Assembly (NCBI GenBank): GCA_017478205.1
Contig: JAFVDZ010000024.1
Coordinates: 34,584-98,583 of the forward strand
DNA length: 64,000 nt
Direction of reading: 5' to 3'
DNA from: Spirochaetales bacterium
GTDB lineage: Bacteria; Spirochaetota; Spirochaetia; Sphaerochaetales; Sphaerochaetaceae
Part shown: in pieces, positions 8,263 through 17,300 of the stretch
How positions within the stretch are numbered: the stretch's first letter is position 1
Layout of the letters: each line of letters opens with the position of its first letter
Program-made: the position numbers and the translations under genes
Notes under the pieces: generated by a model
Database searches by the model: none
Told to the model about the DNA's origin: nothing
Seen by the model: only the letters and a program-made list of their open reading frames with translations

Positions 8263-10254
8263 TTAGGCTATTGCCTTTTTAGATTTTGTGTTGATAAGAA
8301 TTACCAATGCAACACCCAGAACACCAACGATATCAGTTACTGAACCTGGGTAGATAAGCATCAAGCCAGCAACTGCTGAGCAGATTCTCAGCCAGGATGG
8401 CATCTTAGTGCGATAGAAGCCTTCGAGGGCCATTGATACACCAAAGAGACCTACCATGCTGGTGATAATTCCCTGGATTGCCTTCAATACTCCCTGATCC
8501 ATCAAGAGCATTGATGGGTTGAAGCAGAAGACGTATGGAACGATGAAGGCAGCGATTGCCAGCTTCGTTGCGTTGATAGCAGTCTTCATAGGATCTGACT
8601 TTGCAATTGCAGAGCCTGCGTAGGCAGCTAGGGCTACCGGAGGCGTGATATCTGCAACGATACCAAAGTAGAATACGAAGAAGTGAGCTGCAACACGTGG
8701 AATTCCCAGTGTGATGAGAATAGGTGCTGTTGTTGATGCCATGATACAGTAGTTAGCTGTTGTAGGAACACCCATACCGAGGATGATACAGCTGACCATT
8801 GTCAGGAAGAGAGCGATCAAGAGACCCAATGCAGGGTTTGGAATGCTCTGGCTAATTGAGACAATAGTACTGATCAAGCGGGATGCGAGACCTGTTACAG
8901 TGATACAGCCTGCAACCATACCAGCCATTGAACATGCAACAATAACTGTGATACAGCTTCTGCCACCAGCAGAAAGGGATTCATAGATCATCGATAATGA
9001 TTTCTTTGCAACTCCCTTTATATTCTTCTCTGCTTTCACGTTATTTGGAATAGCAACTAGAATTGCAACTAGGATTGCAAGTGTTGCTGAGTATGCCAGG
9101 GATCTGATGTTAGCAGATACCAGAGCGACTAGAATAACGAGAGGAAGCAACAGATAAAGTTCCTTTGCAAGAACTCTGAGCTTTGGTAGCTTATCTCTGC
9201 TTGTTCCCTTGAGTCCGAGCTTCTTTGCTTCAAGATGAACAGAAATGAAGATTCCTGAGAAGTAAAGAGCTGCAGGAAGGATTGCCCAGAGAGCTACACG
9301 CATGTATGGCTCTCCCATGTACTCTGACATGAGGAATGCTGCGGCTCCCATGATTGGAGGCATTATCTGTCCACCTGTTGAGGCTGCAGCTTCTACTGCT
9401 CCTGCGAACTCACCTTTGTACCCAGTTTCCTTCATCATCGGAATGGTGACGGAGCCTGTAGTTACAGTGTTACCGACACTGGAGCCGGAAACCATACCGC
9501 ACAGAGCAGAAGAGATAACTGCTACCTTTGCAGGACCACCGGATGCCCAACCAACTAGAGAGTTTGCAAGTGAGATAAAGAAGTTTGCAACACCTGTTCT
9601 CTCAAGGAAGGCTCCGAAGATAATAAAGATTGCAATGAACTTGGCACAGACCTGAAGTGGAGTAGACATGAGACCGCTTGTTCCATAGTACATTGTGTAG
9701 ATTACACGAGGAAGGTTCTGTCCACTTATGAAGGTGTAGACGAGAAGCAGTCCTACAACACAAAGGATAGGAAGGCCAACACATCTTCTGCAGAGCTCTG
9801 CCATTACGAGGATGGCAATGATACCAATTGCAAGATAGAAGGTTGCGTTAGGGATTGCAGATTCACTAAGCGGGTTGATCTTACTTGCAGAGGTAATGGT
9901 CATTACCAATTGATTGTAGTTAAAGCAATAATAGAAGAAACAGAAAGCACCAACAGCCATGATAACTAAGTCATACCATGGGATATAGTTCTCTCTGACA
10001 TGCTTCTTTGATGCAGGATAGGTCAAAAAGCCCATAATTACAGAGAAACCCAGGAAAGCTGTGAGTCGAACTGGGATATCTGCTGTTGAAAAGAGGGTAG
10101 ACCAGATGCAGTAACAGGAAAAGAATGCTGTTATTGCGTTTACTACAATCTTAGGAAGTCCGCTCCAGATTCTGGTAGCGGACTCCTTATCGAATTTTCT
10201 CAAAATGTGCTCTGCCGAATTCTCGGCAGAGTGTTTCTTGATGTCTTCAGCCAT
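8263..10254 (-). CDS. TRAP transporter fused permease (DctQM type, TAXI family)
   Basis: Inner-membrane permease of a tripartite ATP-independent periplasmic transporter in which the small (4-TM) and large (12-TM) subunits form a single 663-aa chain, the standard arrangement for TAXI-type TRAP systems. The chain is almost wholly hydrophobic apart from a 35-residue cytoplasmic N terminus. The DctM part shows characteristic loop segments such as SGSSVGNTVTTGSVTIPMM and MPPIMGAAAFLM (about residues 255-310) and GMGVPTTANYC (about 495). It is encoded directly behind its receptor (TAATG, 1-nt overlap) and closed by a terminator. Substrate cannot be read from sequence; known TAXI systems take up glutamate/glutamine or other organic acids using ion gradients. 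Confidence 0.92.
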   Translation of the reverse strand: MAEDIKKHSAENSAEHILRKFDKESATRIWSGLPKIVVNAITAFFSCYCIWSTLFSTADIPVRLTAFLGFSVIMGFLTYPASKKHVRENYIPWYDLVIMAVGAFCFFYYCFNYNQLVMTITSASKINPLSESAIPNATFYLAIGIIAILVMAELCRRCVGLPILCVVGLLLVYTFISGQNLPRVIYTMYYGTSGLMSTPLQVCAKFIAIFIIFGAFLERTGVANFFISLANSLVGWASGGPAKVAVISSALCGMVSGSSVGNTVTTGSVTIPMMKETGYKGEFAGAVEAAASTGGQIMPPIMGAAAFLMSEYMGEPYMRVALWAILPAALYFSGIFISVHLEAKKLGLKGTSRDKLPKLRVLAKELYLLLPLVILVALVSANIRSLAYSATLAILVAILVAIPNNVKAEKNIKGVAKKSLSMIYESLSAGGRSCITVIVACSMAGMVAGCITVTGLASRLISTIVSISQSIPNPALGLLIALFLTMVSCIILGMGVPTTANYCIMASTTAPILITLGIPRVAAHFFVFYFGIVADITPPVALAAYAGSAIAKSDPMKTAINATKLAIAAFIVPYVFCFNPSMLLMDQGVLKAIQGIITSMVGLFGVSMALEGFYRTKMPSWLRICSAVAGLMLIYPGSVTDIVGVLGVALVILINTKSKKAIA

Positions 10255-11264
10255 TATTTGCTTCCGTATGTTCCAGCAGGAATTGTGTACTTGCTGTAGA
10301 ATGGGGATGCTGAAATGAGCTTATCTGCATGAGCGTCATCAATATTTACGAGGTATACAGTCTTTGCTGTAGCAAGGTCTGTGATAGCAGTGGTAGGAGC
10401 ACCAGCTACGATGAATGCAGCGTCGATCTTGCCATCCTTGAGGCTATCAGCAGAATCGCCGAAGCTCTGGTATACAGCCTTTACATCCTTTTCGGTGAGG
10501 CCATAAGCATCGAGAACGTCGATTGCATTGAAGTAAACACCAGAACCGATAGCACCGATGGATACTGATCTGCCCTTGAGGTCTGCACCACTTGCGATGT
10601 CACTCTTTGTTGTTACGATCTGTACCTGCTCCATATAGAGAGCTGCGACAACGCTGAAGCCCTTGACTGGAGAAGTGAAGAGTCTCTCACCATTGTATGC
10701 ATAGCTCATAACATCAGACTGTACGAAGCCAAGCTGTACGTCGTTAGCAGAGAGGTCTTCGATGTTTGCCTTGGAACCACCAGAGGTAACAGCAGTAACT
10801 GAGTAAGGTGTGTTCTTGGTTACGTAACCAGCGAGAACGCTACCGAAACCATAGTATGTACCTGTATCACCACCTGTACCGAAGTTAAGAGAGGAAACCT
10901 TACCGTTACCAGCACCTGACTTTACAGAAGCAACATTGTAGCCCTTTTCAGCAAAGTACTTTGCTGCACCTGGGTGATAAGGAACAGCTGATACGGAGGA
11001 AGCGAATGCCAGGTCGAGTTCGTTGCCCTTAGCATGCTGGCCAGCGATAGCAGCCTTGTTGTCGAAGATGGACTTTACGATTGCATATACTTCATCAGTA
11101 GGAACATCATCACGTACGATTACGACAGCACCAACTGCGACAGTGTTGGTATCAACGTTAGCAACGCTTCTGGAGGTGTCTGCTGCAGCCTCCTTGGAAC
11201 CACTTGCTGCAACAAAAGATACTGCGAGAGCGAGAACCATTAAAATCAAAAAAACTTTCTTCAT
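10254..11264 (-). CDS. TAXI-family TRAP solute receptor with apparently circularly permuted domain order
   Basis: Periplasmic ligand-binding protein of the downstream TRAP permease. A signal peptide (about 1-20) is followed by residues about 38-110, which read like the normal C terminus of TAXI receptors: TVAVGAVVIVRDDVP, a VYAIVKSIF helix and PYHPGAAKYFAEKGY. A Gly-rich linker (about 111-122) leads into the normal TAXI N terminus (LNFGTGGDTGTYYGFG, about 126-141). The chain then runs through the TSGGS, VQSD, LKGRSVSIGAIGSG and DAAF segments and stops at TIPAGTYGSK, where ordinary family members would continue into the segment found here at the front. Length 336 aa is normal, so nothing seems lost. 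A strong AAGGAGG precedes the ATG. There is no lipobox Cys. Confidence 0.88.
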   Translation of the reverse strand: MKKVFLILMVLALAVSFVAASGSKEAAADTSRSVANVDTNTVAVGAVVIVRDDVPTDEVYAIVKSIFDNKAAIAGQHAKGNELDLAFASSVSAVPYHPGAAKYFAEKGYNVASVKSGAGNGKVSSLNFGTGGDTGTYYGFGSVLAGYVTKNTPYSVTAVTSGGSKANIEDLSANDVQLGFVQSDVMSYAYNGERLFTSPVKGFSVVAALYMEQVQIVTTKSDIASGADLKGRSVSIGAIGSGVYFNAIDVLDAYGLTEKDVKAVYQSFGDSADSLKDGKIDAAFIVAGAPTTAITDLATAKTVYLVNIDDAHADKLISASPFYSKYTIPAGTYGSK

Positions 11265-11388
11265 AAGGAAAAACCTCCTTGTTTGTTACAAAAACCATGC
11301 TAGCAAAATGAAAAAAAATATAAAAACAGAAATTTCCAAAGATTAATAGGTACTTGTCACAACCTTTTAGTTGTGGTTGAATATTTCT
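11265..11388. promoter_or_regulatory. Divergent control region between TAXI-TRAP and the LysR gene
   Basis: For the LysR gene (+): TTGTCA (11354-11359), 17 nt, TTGAAT (11377-11382), then 6 nt to the ATG, without a Shine-Dalgarno. An inverted repeat CACAAC-6-GTTGTG (11358-11375) lies between these boxes and is a good candidate LysR operator. For the TAXI gene (-): an extended -10-like TGCTAGCAT (plus 11297-11305) gives a leader of about 30 nt ending in AAGGAGG (11274-11280). LysR regulators commonly control the divergent operon and themselves from such a site. Confidence 0.5.
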
Positions 11389-12318
11389 ATGAACTTCCTA
11401 GTTTTACGCTACTTCAAGACTGTTGCCTCTGAACTGAATATCACTCATGCGGCAAACAAATTATATATTTCACAGCAGGCATTGAGCTCACATATAAAGA
11501 ATCTGGAGGATGAGCTGGGCGTAAGGCTGTTCAATAGAACACCTCGCCTTTCGCTTACCGATGCAGGAAGGTGTCTCTATGAGGCAGTTTTGGGTTTCGA
11601 TGAAGTGAATGAAACACTGAACGACAAATTGAATGCGATAAGGAACGAAGAGCGAGGAGAGCTGAGAATTGGGCTTTCATTCACTAGAGGGCAGTTCATT
11701 CTTCCCCAGGTCCTTCCTGAATATGCTCAAAACCATGCACTTGTACATATAAATATATATGAAGAGAGATCTCATGTTCTAAGAGATAGACTTTTGAAAG
11801 GGGAAATTGATTTCTGGATTTCAGCAGACGATGTAAATTTCGAAGGAGTTATAAAGGAGCCTCTCTTTAGAGAGAACTTCTTTATGGTAATTCCTGAAAA
11901 GATTCTGGAAGCCCATTATGGTAAGAGGAAGGCTAAGGAGATCTTTCTGGATTTCAGGATCGAGGATGTAATCGAGTGTCCATTCATTCTCCTTACTCCT
12001 GGAAACCGAAGCCGAGATCTTTTTGATAACATAATAAGATCGAGAAAGCTCACACCGAATATCATATTGGAAACAGATAATGCACAGACTGCATTTGCTC
12101 TAGCTCAGAAGGAGATGGCCCTTACTCTGTATTCTGATATGTTCCTCAGAAACTATACTTCTACATTGAATCCTTCTGTTCGACTCATATCCATGCAGAA
12201 GTACATCCCAAGTGATGTTCTGTACATATACCACAATGAAGATAGTCTCTCTTCAAAATATAAGCAGAAATTCCTTGAGGATATGCACAAGGCATTTTTG
12301 CCTATAATGAATCAATAG
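11389..12318 (+). CDS. LysR-family transcriptional regulator
   Basis: DNA-binding regulator with the standard LysR plan: winged helix-turn-helix at about residues 1-60 (FKTVASELNITHAANKLYISQQALSSHIKNLE in two halves, then ELGVRLFNRTPRLSLTDAG), a linker helix and a periplasmic-binding-protein-like effector domain (about 88-300). Length 309 aa is typical. The frame is open from a TTG at 11371, but the family N terminus begins at the ATG used here (MNFLVLRYFK), directly behind a promoter-like pair. It is divergent from the TAXI-TRAP operon and probably controls it in response to the imported solute. Its stop overlaps the convergent membrane-protein gene by 7 nt. Confidence 0.92.
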   Translation: MNFLVLRYFKTVASELNITHAANKLYISQQALSSHIKNLEDELGVRLFNRTPRLSLTDAGRCLYEAVLGFDEVNETLNDKLNAIRNEERGELRIGLSFTRGQFILPQVLPEYAQNHALVHINIYEERSHVLRDRLLKGEIDFWISADDVNFEGVIKEPLFRENFFMVIPEKILEAHYGKRKAKEIFLDFRIEDVIECPFILLTPGNRSRDLFDNIIRSRKLTPNIILETDNAQTAFALAQKEMALTLYSDMFLRNYTSTLNPSVRLISMQKYIPSDVLYIYHNEDSLSSKYKQKFLEDMHKAFLPIMNQ

Positions 12319-13067
12319 CCGTGTGGGCTGACAAGGCAGAGCATTGCGATTCCGATAAAATAGAAAATTGCTCCAAGCAGTGTCACAGGGAAGAAACCTG
12401 CAATTATGATCATGTGCCCAAGGCTAAGGAAAACGAAGGTAAAAAAGCGCTTCAATGCATAGCTTTCCTTGTCCTTCAGGAAGTTTGCAAAATAGGTCAT
12501 AAGGCCAAGTAGCATGATAGAGAAAGCAACTAGCCAGATACCCATGCTATGGCTATTTGGCATGTGACGGTTGCTGTTTAGTGGAAGCTTGATTGCTATG
12601 ATCAAGGCTGTCGCAATCCCCAATCCTGCATAGATATTGTGGTGCCTTGATGTGTTTGTATTGTCATAGTTGATGACAGCAGCAAAGAATAGAACGATCT
12701 CTGTGCACAGAAGGAAGAAGAAGAACAGCTTCTGGTTGAAGACATATGGAAGCATTGTTATGCCAATATATTCTTCGATACTTGGGATATATGCGACAGA
12801 GCTCATAGATATGAAAAATAGATAGATTGGGATAAGGGAACCTTCTGCAACTGTTACTCTGTGCTTCAGGCTAAGAATGAAGATCGGGAAGATCGAAAGA
12901 AGTAGAAGCAATAATAGAGGAAGATAGAAAATAATGACCTCAATATGGTTTATAAGATCATTATCCATACTCCTGAAAAGAGTATATCCCAACAGCCAGA
13001 ACATAAATAGGGCTGAAAGCACCTGGAATATAGATACGAGTTTGGAAAAGCGTCGACTGTTCACCAA
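12312..13067 (-). CDS. Multi-pass membrane protein of unknown function
   Basis: A 251-aa protein I do not recognise. It has about eight hydrophobic segments (roughly residues 10-31, 40-66, 77-97, 108-130, 140-160, 172-195, 205-225 and 227-247) and short basic loops, consistent with an integral inner-membrane protein. Its start overlaps the end of the upstream symporter gene by 7 nt, so the two form an operon and may cooperate; an accessory or independent transport role is possible but not shown by any motif. The 3' end overlaps the LysR gene from the other strand. Confidence 0.75.
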   Translation of the reverse strand: MVNSRRFSKLVSIFQVLSALFMFWLLGYTLFRSMDNDLINHIEVIIFYLPLLLLLLLSIFPIFILSLKHRVTVAEGSLIPIYLFFISMSSVAYIPSIEEYIGITMLPYVFNQKLFFFFLLCTEIVLFFAAVINYDNTNTSRHHNIYAGLGIATALIIAIKLPLNSNRHMPNSHSMGIWLVAFSIMLLGLMTYFANFLKDKESYALKRFFTFVFLSLGHMIIIAGFFPVTLLGAIFYFIGIAMLCLVSPHGY

Positions 13068-14305
13068 TTATTCTCCTCAACCTTATTATATACCTTAATT
13101 CTTCTATCGCATAATAGAGCACCAAGCAGACCAATTTCTATATCTAGAGAAGCAGAAAGTGCACTGATAAGTGGAAGAACCCCAATTATTGTCATCTCAG
13201 CACCATAAAGGTTTATATCAGCAAGCTGGAAAGCTATTGCAATTATGAATACAGCTTCGAGCCCTCCACCAGCTATCGAAGATGAGAAGCTTGCAAAGCA
13301 GCAGAGCAAAGTAATTACAACAACCTCATATAAGCTTGGCATACTCCCTGCTGCAGAGAAGATGACACTGAGTGCACATATTACAGCAACAGATGCAGAT
13401 CCAGCTCTTCCTATGACACTTAAAAGAGGAATAGAGGAAGAGGAAACTCTTCTTCTGATGCCAAATTGGTCTTTCAATGTAGATTCAAGCATTGGAGATG
13501 CAAACACATAGCTTCCTGTGAAGAATGCAGATAAGAGGACAGGAAGACTCTTGAAGATGGCGAACCAACCATTCACTTTAAATAGTGTCAGGGCAGATAG
13601 AAGTAGAGGCAGGATGATGAGGCCTATGAACAAGGCTGCAGCAAAAAGGAAAAGCGGAAGAGCTGGATAGAGCAACAATGTCTTTTCCTGGATGAGCTCT
13701 AAAAAGAAGAGGCTCGAAACTGGATAGAGCAGGATAAAGCCAAGAGTTTTATACATCCTTGCTATCCTATACATGACAACAGAGAATGAGTTCATCAATC
13801 TGTATGCGGGTTTCACTGTCTCCATGTCCGGTTTCAGAGCAAGTCCAAAGAGATATGAAAAGATGATAGCAGGGAGGAAGAAGTCAGTTAACTTTGAAAG
13901 TGTATAGACGATATTTCCTGAAAAAAGAGAGTCTCCTGCTGATGAAAATGAAGATGGCAAGATAGATGTAAAGTAGCCTTCTGTGCCAGCTGTCGAACTT
14001 GCAGGAAATGGAATAGCGATAAAGTAGATTGCCAAAGCACAGAGAAGAGGAAGTATAAAGGCCGTCAAAAGAGACCAATATAGTGATGGAATGATTACTT
14101 TTCTTGTCAGATGATACTTTTTCAAACTCGCTGCAGCTGGAGGGAGTGCAAAAAGGATCATTGGAAGAAAGATAAATGCACCAAGCCTCATCGCATAGCT
14201 TGAAAGATTCATGAAAAGAGATGCTGCAATCGTGCTGTCCTTAAATACTAATGCTGTAATGGCACCAAGAATGATGGCTCCTAGGTAGGTAATCAAGGGA
14301 ATCAT
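13061..14305 (-). CDS. Dicarboxylate/amino acid:cation symporter (DAACS/SDF family)
   Basis: Secondary transporter of the GltP/DctA/SstT superfamily, importing dicarboxylates or amino acids with Na+ or H+. Length 414 aa fits. Hydrophobic segments cover the chain. The first re-entrant-loop serine region is seen as SSSSIPLLSVIGRAGSAS (about 285-302), and the C-terminal half includes FSSSIAGGGLEAVFI (about 345-360). The usual NMDGT motif of glutamate transporters is not visible, so this is a divergent member and the substrate is uncertain. It begins an operon with the membrane protein downstream. Its promoter overlaps the terminator of the GH13 gene, and it has no Shine-Dalgarno. Confidence 0.8.
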   Translation of the reverse strand: MIPLITYLGAIILGAITALVFKDSTIAASLFMNLSSYAMRLGAFIFLPMILFALPPAAASLKKYHLTRKVIIPSLYWSLLTAFILPLLCALAIYFIAIPFPASSTAGTEGYFTSILPSSFSSAGDSLFSGNIVYTLSKLTDFFLPAIIFSYLFGLALKPDMETVKPAYRLMNSFSVVMYRIARMYKTLGFILLYPVSSLFFLELIQEKTLLLYPALPLFLFAAALFIGLIILPLLLSALTLFKVNGWFAIFKSLPVLLSAFFTGSYVFASPMLESTLKDQFGIRRRVSSSSIPLLSVIGRAGSASVAVICALSVIFSAAGSMPSLYEVVVITLLCCFASFSSSIAGGGLEAVFIIAIAFQLADINLYGAEMTIIGVLPLISALSASLDIEIGLLGALLCDRRIKVYNKVEENNW

Positions 14306-14311
14306 AGAAAC

Positions 14312-14340
14312 ATCGTAATATCAAACCCCTTCGAGGTCAA
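14312..14340 (-). promoter_or_regulatory. Promoter of the DAACS symporter, embedded in a terminator
   Basis: On the minus strand: TTGACC (plus 14335-14340), 17-nt spacer, TACGAT (plus 14312-14317), then 6 nt to the ATG at 14305. The -35 box lies in the loop of the GH13 terminator hairpin. The predicted message is leaderless. Confidence 0.45.
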
Positions 14341-14350
14341 TTCGAAGGGG
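14323..14350 (-). terminator. Terminator of the nth-pth-GH13 unit
   Basis: Perfect 9-bp arms CCCCTTCGA (14326-14334) and TCGAAGGGG (14342-14350) with a 7-nt loop. On the minus strand the stem is followed only by TTTGATATT, so the U-tract is short. It lies 14 nt after the amylase stop. Confidence 0.6.
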
Positions 14351-14364
14351 CTTGAGTGATTGTT

Positions 14365-17300
14365 TTACTTGAGGAAGTCGTCAAGCTTATAAAGTGCAAG
14401 TGATTCCTTTCTCAGAAGCTCGCCGATGTACTTTTCACTGTTGAATGCCTTATCAGGACAGAGTGTCTCAAAGGAGAGTGCTGAAACGATGATCAACTGC
14501 TGCAAGAGCTCCTGACCATACCAGGTGACACCCTTATATTCATTGCACTTGATCTCTCCTCTGTTCTCTTGGCTTTCAAGCAGATGAGATATGATCTTGA
14601 TAGGCTTTTCATCCTTTACTTCCTCGATCATGTAGCCAAGTACATCGAAGAGGGCTGCAAAGTGAAGTGTTCTATGAAGCTCTGTCTCATTTAGGCCATG
14701 CTCCTTTGCCCAAGTGGCAAAGAAATGGGTCAAGAGCAGTTTGTCTGCGGCAACGAGTGCTTCTCTTGGTGATCTGGATTTCTCAGAAAGGAATGGCTTG
14801 ATGAGCAAAGCAGCTGCAACAATGAGTTCAAGTTCCTTCATTACAGAAAATATCTGCTTTTCAGTCTTTCCACTCATCAGCTTTGCAAGTCTCTTGACAA
14901 GAGATACAAGTTGCTTTGGATTGATATCAACAGGTCTCTGAGGAATAGCGGAAAGGGTTGCCATATCGAAATTCTCACTTTCGCTGTAGAGCCTTGTATA
15001 GGTGTCTGCAACAGAAAGGATGAATCTTCTCTGCTCTGTGACATCAGCCTTTGCTGTGAGAAGGTTTCTTATCGAGCTGAAGAATTCAGGCGATCTGAAA
15101 TATTCAAGAGCTCTATAGACTGGTTCAAGCTTCAGAAGAGCAATGGCAACAGCGATGTTGCTCACTCCTCTTCCCTGGAGGAAGTCAGAAAGTCTTCTGT
15201 ATGAACCATCAGTATCTACAACCTCTCTTATGTTCCAGAGAACCTTTGTGTCATAGCCATCGATTGTGAAGCTATAGCCATCGTTGAGGATCTTTGAAGA
15301 TGGAGCAATGAATGTAAGGCCTGAAAGGAAGTCGTCATAGATGACAAACCTGTCATCACCCTGATGAAGACCAAGGTTCTCTGCAAGAGTAGTTGTTGCA
15401 GTATGATTGCCTGCAGCTGACTTTATCAGCTTAGGGCAGGAGGTCTTGATGGTTGCAGAGACTCTCTCATACTGGTTGTTGACGATAACAAGTGTTCTTT
15501 CAGAGCCGTAACCATTTGCATATGCGAAGATGGATTCTTCGACATGTCCATAGTTATATGCATCATAGAGGTTGAAGTGCTCTACTCCAGAGAAGAGGTA
15601 TCTCTTTCTGAGGAGAGGGAAAATCCTTCTGTAGTGTTCACCGACGAGGTAATCATTTGGATATTCGTTGTAGTATGCTCTCTTATACTCCATGCCATAC
15701 TTTTCTCTGAAGCCTTCGATCTGTCCATGACCGAACATTGGAAGACCTGGGAGGGTCGAAAGGATTGTACAGATACCGAAGTAGCGGTTTCCATCACCGA
15801 ACTGGGCAATTGCAGTATCCTCATCAGGGTTGTTCATGAAGTTGACATATCGTTTGAGAATTTCAGGGTCGAAGAGAAGTGTATTCTTGATCGAAAGTCT
15901 ATACTTATTATTCTCCTGTCTCTTGAGCATGTTCATGAAGGCACTGTTATAAACACGGTGCATACCAAGAGTTCTTACGAAGTAGCCCTCGAGCATCCAG
16001 AAAGCTTCTGCAAGCAGAAGTGTATCAGGAACTTCCTTTGCAACGCGGTCTACAACCTCTCTCCAGAACTCCTGAGGAATTCTATCATCGAACTCCTGCT
16101 GGCTGATTGCATGGACGAATCTGCCTGGGATGTCTCCACCTGTACCTGGCTGTGGATACCACAGTCTCTGGATGTGGCGCTTAGCAAGTGTCATTGCTGC
16201 ATCGAAGCGGATGATAGGGAAATTCCTTGCAACGAAGAGAATCTTCTGAATGACAGCTTCTCTTGCAACTGGATTGAGATAGTCGATCTGTGCTGTATCA
16301 TTCCAAGGCATGCTGGTTCCATCATTACCATGGAAGACGTACTTGACCTCTCCTGTTCTCTTGTTTCTTCTCATGAAGGTGACAGCTGCATCAGTTTTAG
16401 AGTAGTAGTGGTCCTCGATTTTGATTTCGATATCAGGGTTCTTTGAGAAGTCAGGACCATTGTAAGTGTAGTTAGGGAATGGAGGATAATCCTGGCTGAT
16501 GAAATACTCTGGGTGGTCGTACATCCAGTTGCTATCAAGACCAGTATGGTTTGGAACCATATCGGATGCGAGCCGGATTCCTCTTGCATTACATCTCTGA
16601 CGGAGGTTCTCCAAAGCCTGCCAGCCACCGATAGATTCACTTATCTCATAATCCTTGAGGGAGTATGCAGAGGCTTCGGCATCTTCGTTTCCACACATCA
16701 CCTTGATCTCTCTTGAAGCATCAGATCTCTCCCAGAGACCGATAAGCCAGAGGGCAGTGAAGCCTCTTTCTTTAAGCATATCAAGTTCGTGGTCTGGAAT
16801 CTGATCGAGGGTGCGGATCTCTCTCTTGTACCACTTTGAAAGCTGGTCAAGCCAGACAAGGGTGCACTTTGCCATCATGACAACCTTTGGCATCCAGTCT
16901 GTATCACTACTGAAGGCTTCATATTCATTCTGAAGTCCAGAGTAGTCCATTACGTTAGTAGGAGCTCCTGCTCCACCACCATTTCCTCCTCTGTCCTTGT
17001 CCTCTGTTGTCATGAAGTCGAGTGTGGATTCGAGAAGGCGTAGCAGATCCTCTCCGATTATATTTGTCCAGTTCTTTGCGATGAACTTGATCTGATCTTC
17101 AAGACTATCTGGGTACAATCTTGCAGGGCGGTCCAAGAAGCTGAAGATATCTTCATCGCTTCCACCTGTGAAAGTATCTATATCAAGATTTGCTTTACCG
17201 ATGATATCTCTGACTTCTACCATCTTTTCTGGGTAAACGAGATCAGATGGTCTGATTAGAGGCTCAGATGCCTTGAGAAGGGCAGGGTTTGCTACCATGA

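Noticed and set aside
15544..16446. 300-codon plus-strand frame antisense to the GH13 gene
   Set aside because: Shadow of a strongly supported gene on the other strand, whose catalytic motifs fix the coding frame.
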